NCBI GenBank assembly: GCA_046291695.1
Contig: JBKBSO010000017.1
Location: 1 to 64,000 of the forward strand
Reading direction: 5' to 3'
Source: PNNG01 sp046291695
GTDB lineage: Bacteria; Bacteroidota; Bacteroidia; UBA7662
DNA: 64,000 bases
A program made the translations under genes and the position numbers. This document shows positions 24,123-33,920 of this stretch, one piece after another. Under the pieces are notes generated by a model, which saw only the letters and a program-made list of their open reading frames with translations, did not search any database and was not told the origin of the DNA. Positions within the stretch are counted from its first letter, which is position 1; each line of letters opens with the position of its first letter.

Positions 24123-25490
24123 TTAGAAAATTTTACCGATCAGTTCATCGAGTCGACCCGAGCGAATGAGTTGTAAATCCTTTGGTTGGGCTTGAATTTG
24201 TTGGTGTTCACTAAGGAATATTTTGCTGAATCCGAGTTTAACGGCTTCTGCCAGGCGGTTTTCGATTTGGGATACAGGACGCAGTTCGCCGCCCAGGCCT
24301 ATTTCGGCAGCAAAGCATACTTCGCCACTCAGGGGTAGGTCTTGCAAGCTGCTGGCGAGGGCTGCACAAACCGCCAGGTCGATGGCAGGATCTTCTACCC
24401 GCAAGCCACCGGCGATATTCAGGAATACATCCATTTGGTTGAGCCGGTAGCCACAGCGTTTTTCAAGCACGGCGATGAGCATGTTTAGGCGACGCTGTTC
24501 GAAGCCGGTGGTGCTGCGCTGCGGGGTGCCAAAGGCCGATCCTGCAGCCAGGGCCTGTACTTCTACAAAAAGGGAGCGATTGCCTTCACGGGTGGAGCCT
24601 ATGGCCATGCCGCTTTGTTGGTGCCATTGGCGTGTGAGCAGCAATTCGCTGGGGTTGGAAACTTCACGGAGTCCGGCACCCTGCATATCGTAAATGCCCA
24701 ATTCGGAGGTAGAGCCAAAACGGTTTTTGAGGGTACGCACAATGCGATAGCTGTGGTTCCGATCACCTTCGAATTGCAAAACCGTATCTACCAGGTGCTC
24801 GAGTACCTTGGGTCCGGCGAGCTGCCCATCTTTGGTAATGTGACCAATGAGGAAGGTGGGCACACGGTTTTCTTTGGCAAAACGCATGAATTCGCCGGCT
24901 GCCTGCCTGATTTGAGATACACTGCCGGGAGCCGATTCTACCAGGGGTGAGTACACGGTTTGGATGGAATCTACGATGAGCAAATTGGGCCGTATGGCTT
25001 CTACCTGGCGGAAGATGGCGGTAGTGTCGGTTTCGGTGAGCACATAGCAATGTTCCTGAGGCAAACCCAATCGGCTTGCCCTGAGTTTAATCTGGGCTTC
25101 GCTTTCTTCGCCCGATACGTATAATATACGGTAGTCGCTTAGCTGTAAGGCCAGTTGTAGGAGGAGGGTTGATTTGCCAATGCCCGGTTCGCCCCCGAGC
25201 AGGATAAGCGCGCCGGGTACCAAGCCGCCTCCCAATACCCGGTTGAGTTCGGCATCGGGGCAATGCCAGCGTTCGGTTAAGTCGCTGGCAACATCCGAAA
25301 GCAGCTGGGCTTCGGACTGTCGGCGGGCACCTTTGCCACTAAACTGCCGAGCATCGGTACTGCTGCCCGCCTTTTCGCGAATTTCTTCCACAAACGAATT
25401 CCAACTCCCACAGCTACTGCACTTCCCCACCCATTTGGGCGATTGGGCACCACATTGCTGGCAAACATATACCGTTTTAAGCTTACTCAT
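24123..25490 (-). CDS. radA: DNA repair protein RadA
   Basis: A RecA-like branch-migration helicase in homologous recombination. The N-terminal zinc finger uses C10, C13, C24 and C27. Walker A is GGEPGIGKST (about 99-108). The RadA-specific KNRFG motif appears as LKNRFGSTSELG, and the C-terminal third is a Lon-protease-like domain without the catalytic site. Length (455) is standard. A TATCTTTA near-consensus -7 element sits just upstream on the minus strand (25497-25504). Confidence 0.97.
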   Translation of the reverse strand: MSKLKTVYVCQQCGAQSPKWVGKCSSCGSWNSFVEEIREKAGSSTDARQFSGKGARRQSEAQLLSDVASDLTERWHCPDAELNRVLGGGLVPGALILLGGEPGIGKSTLLLQLALQLSDYRILYVSGEESEAQIKLRASRLGLPQEHCYVLTETDTTAIFRQVEAIRPNLLIVDSIQTVYSPLVESAPGSVSQIRQAAGEFMRFAKENRVPTFLIGHITKDGQLAGPKVLEHLVDTVLQFEGDRNHSYRIVRTLKNRFGSTSELGIYDMQGAGLREVSNPSELLLTRQWHQQSGMAIGSTREGNRSLFVEVQALAAGSAFGTPQRSTTGFEQRRLNMLIAVLEKRCGYRLNQMDVFLNIAGGLRVEDPAIDLAVCAALASSLQDLPLSGEVCFAAEIGLGGELRPVSQIENRLAEAVKLGFSKIFLSEHQQIQAQPKDLQLIRSGRLDELIGKIF

Positions 25491-25625
25491 GAGCCGTAAA
25501 GATACAGGGCGGAACTTCTCATTTCGAACAAAAGACTTCCAAAATTGAGAAGCTTTTTTTGATCTTTGACCTTGATAATCCGTTTAGAGCCATTCAGCTT
25601 GCCGTGGTACTATTGTTGAATAAAA

Positions 25626-26891
25626 ATGAAAATGCGTTTGAACAAGCTATTTCGCTTAAGACTTTTGCTATTGCTGAGCACTGCACTGCTGTTTGCATGT
25701 AAAGGGAAAGATGATAACCCTGTACCGGCGCCTTTTGCTCAACTGCGTGTGCCGCAAAGTTTTGATTGGTTGTCGATTCGAAACCTGATTATAAATGTAA
25801 CGGTGAATGAAGGCCATAATGGATTGGTGATGGATTTGCTCGACGATCGGGGCAATCGGATTGAACGTTCGGTTATTGTAGACAACCGTGCCCGCTTTAA
25901 TGTTCGAATGAGTACGGCAGAGCTTGATGTGGTTATTAAAAGCCCGGTAAGCGGCCAGCAAATCAAAATACCTGCGGTAAATACCACCGAATTTTTCGCC
26001 CTCAATGCAGATACGCGCGAAATTTGGGAGGCAACCCCCGATACGGATGGTGACAGCATTCCCGATTTATGGGACGACTTTCCTAACGACCCAACTTTGG
26101 CCTTTGAACAACGGGTGCCGTATTTGGGTGAGCATTTTTATTTGTTTGATGAAGGATGGCCCGCCTTGGGTGATCATGATTTTAATGACTTGGTATTTTC
26201 TACGGTAACCACTTATAAATATTCTCCACAAAGAAGGTTGGTGTCGGGCTCGGTAGCGCTAAAACTTTTGGCTGTTTCGCTCAACGAAGATATGGGCCTC
26301 GGACTTGAGCTTTTTAGTTCGATAGCCGGAAGTACCTATGCCTACACTTTTGGTACAGCCGCCAGCTTTAACGGGGTAACCCCCGACGACAGCATTAATA
26401 ACGGAGCCATCATTTTTAATAATTACAAGGATGTGCAAACCGTGCCTTACAACAATAATGGTGTGGGGCCAAGTGCGGTACCCGAGCTGATCCAATTTTC
26501 TTTTGATTGGAATGCCAATATTGGTGGGGATTATGCTTGGCCTAATTTTTATTTATTTCGTACGTCTAATCGTCAGCGCGAAATCCACGTTTTTGGCTAT
26601 CCGCCAACGCTGATGGCTGATTTTGCCGAATTTTCGACCCTGGATGATGCCAGTATTCGTAGGTGGAACTGGGGGGGTAGCTTTGCCATGCCCAATGCCT
26701 TTTATCGTTCGTATCGCAATTTACCTTGGAGCATCGAGTTTTTTCAGCGCGATTTTGTTCCGGTTCGGGAAGGCTTTAATATTACCCAAGCCTATCCGTT
26801 GTTGATTAATTGGGCAGAAAATGCAGGCGCTACCAATTTAAACTGGCGGAATTTCCCGGATAACCGTTATGTATTCAGGGTTCCACAGTAA
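25626..26891 (+). CDS. LruC/DUF4842-domain lipoprotein
   Basis: A 421-residue surface or periplasmic lipoprotein. The lipobox LLFAC gives the acylated cysteine at residue 25. A short beta-rich region is followed by a Ca-binding-like DTDGDSIPDLWDDFP segment, then the LruC domain (about 165-415) starting at the characteristic HDFNDLVF. LruC domains are common in Bacteroidota and in some Leptospira/Vibrio surface proteins; the role is not established. A weak promoter (TTTA, 21 bases, TACTATTG at 25608-25615) precedes it. Confidence 0.85.
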   Translation: MKMRLNKLFRLRLLLLLSTALLFACKGKDDNPVPAPFAQLRVPQSFDWLSIRNLIINVTVNEGHNGLVMDLLDDRGNRIERSVIVDNRARFNVRMSTAELDVVIKSPVSGQQIKIPAVNTTEFFALNADTREIWEATPDTDGDSIPDLWDDFPNDPTLAFEQRVPYLGEHFYLFDEGWPALGDHDFNDLVFSTVTTYKYSPQRRLVSGSVALKLLAVSLNEDMGLGLELFSSIAGSTYAYTFGTAASFNGVTPDDSINNGAIIFNNYKDVQTVPYNNNGVGPSAVPELIQFSFDWNANIGGDYAWPNFYLFRTSNRQREIHVFGYPPTLMADFAEFSTLDDASIRRWNWGGSFAMPNAFYRSYRNLPWSIEFFQRDFVPVREGFNITQAYPLLINWAENAGATNLNWRNFPDNRYVFRVPQ

Positions 26892-26921
26892 ATGCACGAA
26901 TAAAGCGCTATTTTCGTTTCC

Positions 26922-28742
26922 ATGAACATGATGTGGAGATTTGTTGGGTGGTTGATTCTAGGGCTGTTGACCGCCACGCTCGGCTTGGCCCAAAGCAGTA
27001 TTCAGGGCCGTGTGCAACTGGGCATGCAGTATTACCAGCAATCGGATTATGCCCGGGCTACCGAAGTGTTTGAAGGGGTGCTTAAAGACGATCCTTCGAA
27101 CAACACCGCCTATACCTATTTGTTCAATGGTTATGTTCAGTTGGAGCAATACGAGCAGGCCGAGAAATTGGCTGCACAAATGGCCAAACGCGACCGTACC
27201 GAGGCCATGTATGAAGTCGATCAGGCTTTTGCCTTACGTAAGCAAGGTAAGGAAAGCAAAGCTTTACAACAATACGATGGTCTGATCAAGAAGCTAACGG
27301 CTAATCGAGGCCAGCTGATGATGCTTGCGAATGCTTTCAGGATGCGGGGAGAATTTGATTATGCCATAAAGGTGTATCAGCGGGCCAGGCAGTTGCTGGG
27401 AGAGCCTTCGTCTTTTGCCCTGGAGTTGGCCGATTTGTTTTTGGCTACCGGGCAGAAGTCGGCCATGATCGACGCTTACCTCGATTATTTGCATGCAGCT
27501 CCACATCAGCTCAACTATGTGCAGAATATGTTGCAGTCGCGTTTGGCTGACGAAGACTACAGCCTATTGCGTTCGGTTTTGCTCGATGGTATTCAGAAGC
27601 GGCCGGATGATTTGATGCTTTCGGAGCTGATGATTTGGTTTTTTGTGCAGCAGAAAGATTTTGAAGGTGCCTTTGTGCAGGCACGGGCCATGGACAGACG
27701 ATTGAATGAAAATGGAAGTCGTATCCTGATGTTGGCACGTTCGGCTCGTGAAAACAGGGCCTTTGCAGCGGCCATAGACTTTTATGCCTATTTGATAGAA
27801 AAAGGGCCGGTGCATGCCAACTATTATGAAGCGCGCTTTGAAGTGCTCGAGGCCCGTCAGGAGCTTTTGACTGAAAGGCGTGCAGATGAAGTTGCCTGGC
27901 AATCGCTGGCGATCGGCTACGAGACCTATATCAAGGAATTTCCGGCGCAACGCAATATCACCTTGGTGAAAAAGGGTCTTGCTCGAATTTTGGCATACGA
28001 GCTCAAGCAGTTTGAAGAGGCCATTGCACTGCTGGAGACCAATATCCGGGCCGGGGGCGACAGGCGTTTGCAGGCAGCGGTGAAATTGGATTTGGGCGAT
28101 TTGTATTTGCTCACAGATGAGCTTTGGGAAGCCGCGCTCACCTATGGGCAAGTAGAGAAAGACTTTCCTAATGACCCGCTCGGACAGGAGGCCAAGTTCA
28201 GGAATGCGCGTTTGTCGTTTTACAAAGGAGAGTTTGAATGGTCGCAAGCACAGCTCGATGTGCTCAAGGCGAGCACCTCCCAGCGGATTGCGAATGATGC
28301 CCTCGCCTTATCGCTGCTTATCACCGATAATTTAGATTTAGACACAACCGTTTTGCCCATGCAAGCCTTTGCCCGGGCAGAGCTGCTCATGTTCAGGCAA
28401 GAGTACGATTCGGCACATGAGGCTTTTGAACAAGTGACTGTAGCATATCCTGGCCATGGCCTAACCGACGAAATTTGGTACCGCCAGGCGCGTATGTTTG
28501 AGCGCCAAGGCAAATATGAAGATGCGGCCGCGCGTTACGAAAAAATTCTCAAGCAATTTGAACAAGACATTTTAGGCGATGATGCCCTGTTTGCCTTGGC
28601 TGTGTTGTATGCCGAAAAGCTGAATGATCGTCAAAAGGCCATGCAGCTGTTTCAGGATTTACTGATCAAATATCCCGATAGTACATTTACCTTTGAGGCG
28701 CGCCGCCGTTTTAGGGCATTGCGGGGTGATAAGATAAATTGA
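26922..28742 (+). CDS. Exported tetratricopeptide repeat protein
   Basis: A 606-residue protein with a signal peptide (about 1-24) and TPR-like helical repeats through its length: YYQQSDYARATEVFEGVL near the start, EFDYAIKVYQRA, EYDSAHEAFEQV and KYEDAAARYEKIL near the end. Such periplasmic TPR proteins act as scaffolds in envelope assembly; the partner is not evident. The DUF4286 gene follows one base later, so they are cotranscribed. Confidence 0.88.
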   Translation: MNMMWRFVGWLILGLLTATLGLAQSSIQGRVQLGMQYYQQSDYARATEVFEGVLKDDPSNNTAYTYLFNGYVQLEQYEQAEKLAAQMAKRDRTEAMYEVDQAFALRKQGKESKALQQYDGLIKKLTANRGQLMMLANAFRMRGEFDYAIKVYQRARQLLGEPSSFALELADLFLATGQKSAMIDAYLDYLHAAPHQLNYVQNMLQSRLADEDYSLLRSVLLDGIQKRPDDLMLSELMIWFFVQQKDFEGAFVQARAMDRRLNENGSRILMLARSARENRAFAAAIDFYAYLIEKGPVHANYYEARFEVLEARQELLTERRADEVAWQSLAIGYETYIKEFPAQRNITLVKKGLARILAYELKQFEEAIALLETNIRAGGDRRLQAAVKLDLGDLYLLTDELWEAALTYGQVEKDFPNDPLGQEAKFRNARLSFYKGEFEWSQAQLDVLKASTSQRIANDALALSLLITDNLDLDTTVLPMQAFARAELLMFRQEYDSAHEAFEQVTVAYPGHGLTDEIWYRQARMFERQGKYEDAAARYEKILKQFEQDILGDDALFALAVLYAEKLNDRQKAMQLFQDLLIKYPDSTFTFEARRRFRALRGDKIN

Positions 28743-28743
28743 T

Positions 28744-29049
28744 ATGCTATTATATAATGTAACGGTAAGTGTAGATGAGTCGGTGCATGCCCACTGGCTG
28801 CAATGGATGAAAGACACGCATATACCTGAAGTGATGGCTACGGGTATTTTTAAAACCTATCGGATTTGTAAATTGCTGCACCCGGTATCTGAAGAGGGGG
28901 TCACCTATGCCATTCAATACTACGTACAAAGCCGTGACTTGCTCGATCGTTATTTTGAAAAGCATGCGCCCGTTTTGCAGCAAGCGCACGCTGAGTTGTA
29001 TGGAAACCGGGCCATGGCTTTCAGAACGATACTGGAAGTTTTGGATTAA
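28744..29049 (+). CDS. DUF4286-family small protein
   Basis: A 101-residue cytoplasmic protein of a Bacteroidota-typical family of unknown function. The start LLYNVTVSVDESV, then WLQWMKDTHIPEVMATG, suggests a dimeric ferredoxin-like alpha/beta fold. It follows the TPR gene after one base. The 3' end overlaps the convergent oxidoreductase gene by four bases. Confidence 0.85.
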   Translation: MLLYNVTVSVDESVHAHWLQWMKDTHIPEVMATGIFKTYRICKLLHPVSEEGVTYAIQYYVQSRDLLDRYFEKHAPVLQQAHAELYGNRAMAFRTILEVLD

Positions 29050-29987
29050 AGTTCGGCCAGTTTATTTTTGGTAGCGAGGAATTCTTCCCAAATTTCTTGC
29101 ACAATAGCTGCTGCAGGTTTGAGTTCCCGAATTTGCGCCGAAACCTGACCGATTTCCAATTCGCCTTCATCCAGGTCGCCTTCGAACATGCCTTTTTTAG
29201 CTCTACCACGGCCCAGAAGTTGGGCCAGGTTATCGGCCTTAACTCCTCGGGCCTCGGCTTCAGCCACCTGAAGGTAAAAGGCATTTTTGATAAGACGAAC
29301 TGGAGTAAGCTGTTTTAAAGTGAGTACGGTTGCTCCTTCATCGGCGTCGATTACGGCTTTTTTAAAAGCCTGATGGGCTGAGGACTCAGGGCTGGCTACG
29401 AAGCGGCTGCCAATTTGAACGGCTTCGGCTCCCAGGGCGAAGGCAGCGCACATAGCGCGTCCGCTGCCAATACCACCCGCAGCAATGAGTGGCAAACTTA
29501 CAGCATCGCGGACCATAGGAATGAGGCAGAGGGTGGTGGTTTCTTCGCGGCCATTGTGGCCACCGGCTTCAAAGCCTTCGGCAACGATGGCATCTACCCC
29601 AGCCTGTTCTGCTTTGCGGGCAAATTTGACATTCGATACAACGTGTACTACGGTTATTCCCCGGTCTTTGAGCCAGGAGGTGTACTTAGCCGGATTGCCC
29701 GCTGAGGTAAATACAATAGGTACCTGATGACGTTCGATGGCTGCCAGGTGCTGCTCAATGTCGGGATAAAGTAGGGGGAGGTTTACGGCGAAGGGTTTAT
29801 GGGTGGCTTCTTTACATTTTTTTAACTGCAAATCGAGCACTTCGGGATACATAGAACCGGCCCCGATGATGCCTAACCCTCCGGCATTACTTACTGCTGA
29901 TGCCAGCTCCCAACCACTGCACCAAATCATACCTGCCTGAATTATAGGCAAATGAACGTTGAATAGCTTAGTTACACGATTCTCCAT
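29046..29987 (-). CDS. FMN-dependent nitronate monooxygenase-like oxidoreductase
   Basis: A TIM-barrel flavoprotein of the nitronate monooxygenase/FabK superfamily. Typical FMN-binding segments are visible: PIIQAGMIWCSGWELASAVSNAGGLG near the N-terminus, the central VDAIVAEGFEAGGHNG and PLIAAGGIGSGRAM, where the phosphate is held. The catalytic histidine of the family lies in GGHNG. The substrate could be a nitronate or an enoyl thioester. I used the start at 29987 (MENRVTKLF); 11 further residues upstream to 30020 look unlike the family. Confidence 0.88.
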   Translation of the reverse strand: MENRVTKLFNVHLPIIQAGMIWCSGWELASAVSNAGGLGIIGAGSMYPEVLDLQLKKCKEATHKPFAVNLPLLYPDIEQHLAAIERHQVPIVFTSAGNPAKYTSWLKDRGITVVHVVSNVKFARKAEQAGVDAIVAEGFEAGGHNGREETTTLCLIPMVRDAVSLPLIAAGGIGSGRAMCAAFALGAEAVQIGSRFVASPESSAHQAFKKAVIDADEGATVLTLKQLTPVRLIKNAFYLQVAEAEARGVKADNLAQLLGRGRAKKGMFEGDLDEGELEIGQVSAQIRELKPAAAIVQEIWEEFLATKNKLAEL

Positions 29988-30102
29988 GCCGCAAGTTCTT
30001 ACAATTGCGTGTGAAATCAATGTAAATAAGTGCTTGCATATGTACTTTTTCGTCCCTAAGTTGCACCCCTGTTTGTTAAAAATTTGTGAAATTGCCTGAA
30101 AT

Positions 30103-30180
30103 ATGTTTTGGAAAGCTTTGCCAGAAATGTCAAAAAAGCGTCATAAGCGTGCAAAGGCCATTGCCATGAATAAGAAATGA
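30103..30180 (+). CDS. Possible 25-residue basic miniprotein
   Basis: A short frame (MFWKALPEMSKKRHKRAKAIAMNKK) with 10 lysines or arginines, in the gap between the oxidoreductase and the TonB receptor gene. Its internal methionine (residue 9) could be the true start. The composition is unlike random sequence, but there is no clear ribosome site, and it may be part of the receptor operon's untranslated leader. Confidence 0.2.
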   Translation: MFWKALPEMSKKRHKRAKAIAMNKK

Positions 30181-30223
30181 TTTAACTTAAATTTTCAAAT
30201 AGACCTAAAGCAAAATTCAGACT

Positions 30224-33200
30224 ATGCAGAGAAAGTTCTACCTGAGTGTAATCCTGCTGATTATGAGCACTTTTGCAGTCTTTGGCCAGGCCGGTACCGG
30301 TTCCCTTCAGGGTAAGGTAGTGGACGAGTTAAAGCCTAAAGAGGGGATTCCCTTCGCAAACGTGGTCATTGAGCGGGACGGAGTGGTCAAAGGCGGTACT
30401 ACCACAGATATTGATGGTAAGTACAAGTTCGGAGCCCTCGCCCCCGGCCGCTACGATATCAAGGTATCGTATGTGGGCTTTAACCCGGCCGTTATTAAAG
30501 GCGTGCTGGTGACTGCCGACCGCAGCAACTTCGTTGACGTTAAGATGACCTCGGGTGTTGACCTGAGCGTGATTGATGTTGTGGATTACGAAGTGCCGTT
30601 GATTTCGAAAGACGAAACCTCAACCGGTGGTACCATTACGCGAGAAGAGATTGCGGCCCTGCCAACGCGCGACGTAAACTCGATTGCGGCAACCACTGCC
30701 GGGGTATTCCAGCAGGATGAGGGAAGTGCCCTGAACATTCGGGGTTCGCGTTCAAGTTCAACGGAATACTTCATTGATGGTATTCGTGTACGTGGCTCGA
30801 CCAACCTGCCAAACGCGGCCATTGAGCAAACCACGGTAATTACCGGTGGTATTCCTGCCCAATATGGCGACGCTACTGGGGGTATCATCAACATTACCAC
30901 ACGTGGTCCTTCTTCGCAGTTTTTCGGAGGGGCCGAGGTATTGAGCTCTTCCTATGTGCTCGAGCCTTATGGCTACAACCTTTTTGCCCTGAACTTTTCT
31001 GGCCCACTTTACAAAAAGAATAAGGGTACGGCCGAGGAGAAGTCCATTTTAGGGTACTTCATTTCGGGTGAATTTGAGCGCCAGCTCGACCCTAGCCCAT
31101 CAGCCATAGGGGTATGGCAGTTGAATGATGAAACCTTGAATTTCCTCAGTGAAAATCCCTACCGTCCTTCACTTTTTGGTTCGGGAGTTAACCGGAATTC
31201 TGAATTTGTGACTGCCGACGATATGACCAACGTACGTGTTCGGCCGAATGCCAATCGCGATCGCTTGTCGTTGGCTGGTAAGCTCGACTTCCAACCCACC
31301 AATCAGTTTAGCATCACGCTAGGTGGTAACTACGATCGTACCAACGGCCGTGCTTACCAGCGCTCGCTTTCGCTGATGAGCCCCGATAATATGGGTCATT
31401 TTGACAACAGCACCTTACGTATGTATGGTCGTATCCGTCAGAACTTTGCTTCACCAGGCGATAATCAAGGGGGCTTGATCAAAAATGCCTATTACACCTT
31501 GCAGTTCGACTACACCAAATCAACCAGTTCCCAAGATGGGGGCGATGCACTTGGTCGTAATGCATTCAACTACGGCTTTATGGGTAATTTTGAGCTCGAT
31601 TTGATACCTATTTATGAGCTTCAGGATTTTGAGGATGATGGTGCAGGATTCCCTGTTTTATACAGCATGTATGTGCTTCAGGGTTTTGGTGAGCGTAACC
31701 TGCGTTTTACACCAGGGAACATTGATCCAGGTTTAGCTAATTGGGGAACCAGTTTCTTCAACACGCTGAATGCAACCGAATTTAACAGTTTGAGTCAAGT
31801 ACGTCAGTTTGGTGGCCTCACCAATGGACAGCGTCCTGGTTCAGCTTATGGTATTTGGTGGGAGCCGGGTCGTCAGTTTGGGGGATACAACTATACCGAT
31901 AACGATCAGTATCGTTTAACTTTCTTCTCCTCTGCTGATATTGGCGGCCACTCATTGAAGTTTGGTTTTGAATATGACCAGCGTGTTGACCGTGGATACA
32001 GTATGAACCCATTTGCAGCGGGTGTAGGTTTGTGGGGTTTGGCACGTACCCTTACCAACAACCACCTGTTGGAGTTGGATTTAGGCAATCCGCTTGTGAA
32101 TCGTGATGCAAACGGTTTCTTGACCGATTTGGATACTGTGAATTTCAATCGTTTGTACAACTCTTCGAACCAATCGACTTTTGATCGGCGTTTACGTCGT
32201 TCAATGGGCTTGGCCGAAAATGATTTACGCTTCATCCAAATAGATGCCATGAATCCGGCTGATTTGGACATCAGCTTTTTCTCAGCCGAAGAATTGTTGA
32301 ACGAGGGTAACTCTTTTATCAGCTACTTTGGTTATGATTATATGGGTCAGCGTCAGCGTACGAACCCAGGTGCTTTGGACTTCTTTTCGAATCGTGAGGA
32401 CCGTCCGATACCAGCCTTCCAGCCGATTTATATGGCGGGTTTTATTGAAGACAAATTTGCTTTTGATGATTTGGTATTCCGTGTGGGTGTACGTGTTGAC
32501 CGTTTTGACGCCAACCAGCCTGTACTGCGCGATCCATTCCTCTTGTACCCAGCGCTTACGGTTGCCGAGGTTGACGGTGCTTTTAATACCCAGAACGGTG
32601 GTTTGCACCCTTCAGTAGTACCCAATGACGCGGTAGTGTATGTAAACGACATTACACAGCCCAACCCAACCATTTTGGGTTATCGTTCTGGTGTGCAGTG
32701 GTACACCTCACAAGGGGTTGAAATTCGTAATGCTTCAGGTATCGCCGCCGCATCAGCTACAGGTAGTGTAACTCCTTTCCTCCGCGATCGGGAGCAGCAG
32801 GAAGTACAAGCGAATGCTTTTGTAGACTATACGCCACAAATCAACATCATGCCACGTATTGCCTTCTCATTCCCTATTTCGGATGAGGCGCAGTTCTTTG
32901 CACACTACGATGTATTGACGCAGCGTCCGAGCGGCTTCCTCCGTTTCGATCCACGTCAGTATTATTATCTGCAGCAAGTAGGAGGCACGTTGAACAATCC
33001 TGATTTGAAGCCAGAGCGTACCATCGACTATCAGTTGGGCTTTAAGCAGCGTTTGACCAAGTCATCAGCTTTGACGATCAGCGCCTTCTATCGTGAGTTG
33101 CGGAATATGATCCAGATCATTAACGTTCCTTTTGCGTTCCCACTCGACTACCGTACGTTTGGTAACATCGACTTTGGTACAGTAAAAGGGTTGACCTTGG

Positions 33201-33913
33201 CCTACGATTTACGTCGTACGGGTAATGTGAGAATCAATGCCAGCTATACCTTGCAGTTTGCTGATGGAACCGGTTCGGCTCCGCAGCAGGCGGCTCAGAT
33301 CATCCAGGCAGGTATTGATAACCTGCGTACGCCAATTCCTTTGGATTTTGATGCCCGTCACCGTTTGGTTGGTACTTTAGACTTCCGTTTTGGTGAAGGA
33401 AAGAACTACAATGGTCCGCGCATCAACGGTTTTGGAATTATGGAAGGCATTGGTTTCAACTTTGTAGCCAACGCTATTTCAGGTACGCCTTTCTCACGTC
33501 AAACCTTCCCAACTCCTGATGGAGCGGTTGTAGGCGGTTTGCAAGGCCGTACCACACTGAAAGGTGGTATCAATGGTTCACGATTGCCTTGGCAGTTCCG
33601 GATGAATTTCCGTGTAGACAAAGACGTAACCGTGAAGCTTGGCAAAGACAAGAACGACAAGCCTAAGGAGGCCACCGTAAACGTATTTGTTCAGGTATTG
33701 AACCTGTTTAACAATATGAACGTGATCAATGTGTACCAGTTCACTGGTGACCCATCGGATGACGGATATCTCGCAAGTGACCTGGGACGTCAGCAGTTGC
33801 AAGGAGTATTGGATCAGAGAGCTTTCTTTGATTTATACACTGCATCTATGGATAATCCTGGCCATTTCAGCTTGCCCAGAAGAACACGTTTGGGTATTCG
33901 CTTTAATTTCTAG
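30224..33913 (+). CDS. TonB-dependent outer-membrane receptor
   Basis: A 1229-residue outer-membrane transporter. A signal peptide (1-21) is followed by a CarboxypepD_reg-like beta domain (about 26-110, LQGKVVDELKP, GGTTTDIDGKYKF), a plug domain (about 125-235 with STEYFIDGIRVRG and GGIPAQYGDATGGIINITTRG) and a 22-strand-type barrel ending in RLGIRFNF, an aromatic end as expected for BAM insertion. It is longer than usual because of large loops. No SusD follows, so it is not a classic polysaccharide locus; instead, a giant secreted protein and a PorV-like barrel follow in one unit. Arginine is coded mostly by CGT here, suggesting high expression. The ligand is unknown. Confidence 0.93.
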   Translation: MQRKFYLSVILLIMSTFAVFGQAGTGSLQGKVVDELKPKEGIPFANVVIERDGVVKGGTTTDIDGKYKFGALAPGRYDIKVSYVGFNPAVIKGVLVTADRSNFVDVKMTSGVDLSVIDVVDYEVPLISKDETSTGGTITREEIAALPTRDVNSIAATTAGVFQQDEGSALNIRGSRSSSTEYFIDGIRVRGSTNLPNAAIEQTTVITGGIPAQYGDATGGIINITTRGPSSQFFGGAEVLSSSYVLEPYGYNLFALNFSGPLYKKNKGTAEEKSILGYFISGEFERQLDPSPSAIGVWQLNDETLNFLSENPYRPSLFGSGVNRNSEFVTADDMTNVRVRPNANRDRLSLAGKLDFQPTNQFSITLGGNYDRTNGRAYQRSLSLMSPDNMGHFDNSTLRMYGRIRQNFASPGDNQGGLIKNAYYTLQFDYTKSTSSQDGGDALGRNAFNYGFMGNFELDLIPIYELQDFEDDGAGFPVLYSMYVLQGFGERNLRFTPGNIDPGLANWGTSFFNTLNATEFNSLSQVRQFGGLTNGQRPGSAYGIWWEPGRQFGGYNYTDNDQYRLTFFSSADIGGHSLKFGFEYDQRVDRGYSMNPFAAGVGLWGLARTLTNNHLLELDLGNPLVNRDANGFLTDLDTVNFNRLYNSSNQSTFDRRLRRSMGLAENDLRFIQIDAMNPADLDISFFSAEELLNEGNSFISYFGYDYMGQRQRTNPGALDFFSNREDRPIPAFQPIYMAGFIEDKFAFDDLVFRVGVRVDRFDANQPVLRDPFLLYPALTVAEVDGAFNTQNGGLHPSVVPNDAVVYVNDITQPNPTILGYRSGVQWYTSQGVEIRNASGIAAASATGSVTPFLRDREQQEVQANAFVDYTPQINIMPRIAFSFPISDEAQFFAHYDVLTQRPSGFLRFDPRQYYYLQQVGGTLNNPDLKPERTIDYQLGFKQRLTKSSALTISAFYRELRNMIQIINVPFAFPLDYRTFGNIDFGTVKGLTLAYDLRRTGNVRINASYTLQFADGTGSAPQQAAQIIQAGIDNLRTPIPLDFDARHRLVGTLDFRFGEGKNYNGPRINGFGIMEGIGFNFVANAISGTPFSRQTFPTPDGAVVGGLQGRTTLKGGINGSRLPWQFRMNFRVDKDVTVKLGKDKNDKPKEATVNVFVQVLNLFNNMNVINVYQFTGDPSDDGYLASDLGRQQLQGVLDQRAFFDLYTASMDNPGHFSLPRRTRLGIRFNF

Positions 33914-33920
33914 AGAAACA

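Noticed and set aside
25515..25560. CTTCTCA/TGAGAAG inverted repeat with T7 as a plus-strand terminator
   Set aside because: No plus-strand gene lies upstream; the loop is about 24 bases and the stem only 7, so it is probably chance in the radA/LruC gap.
27564..28247. Long open frame of 227 residues on the minus strand inside the TPR gene
   Set aside because: It is antisense to a well-supported gene, has no family motif, and its codon pattern follows from the gene on the other strand.
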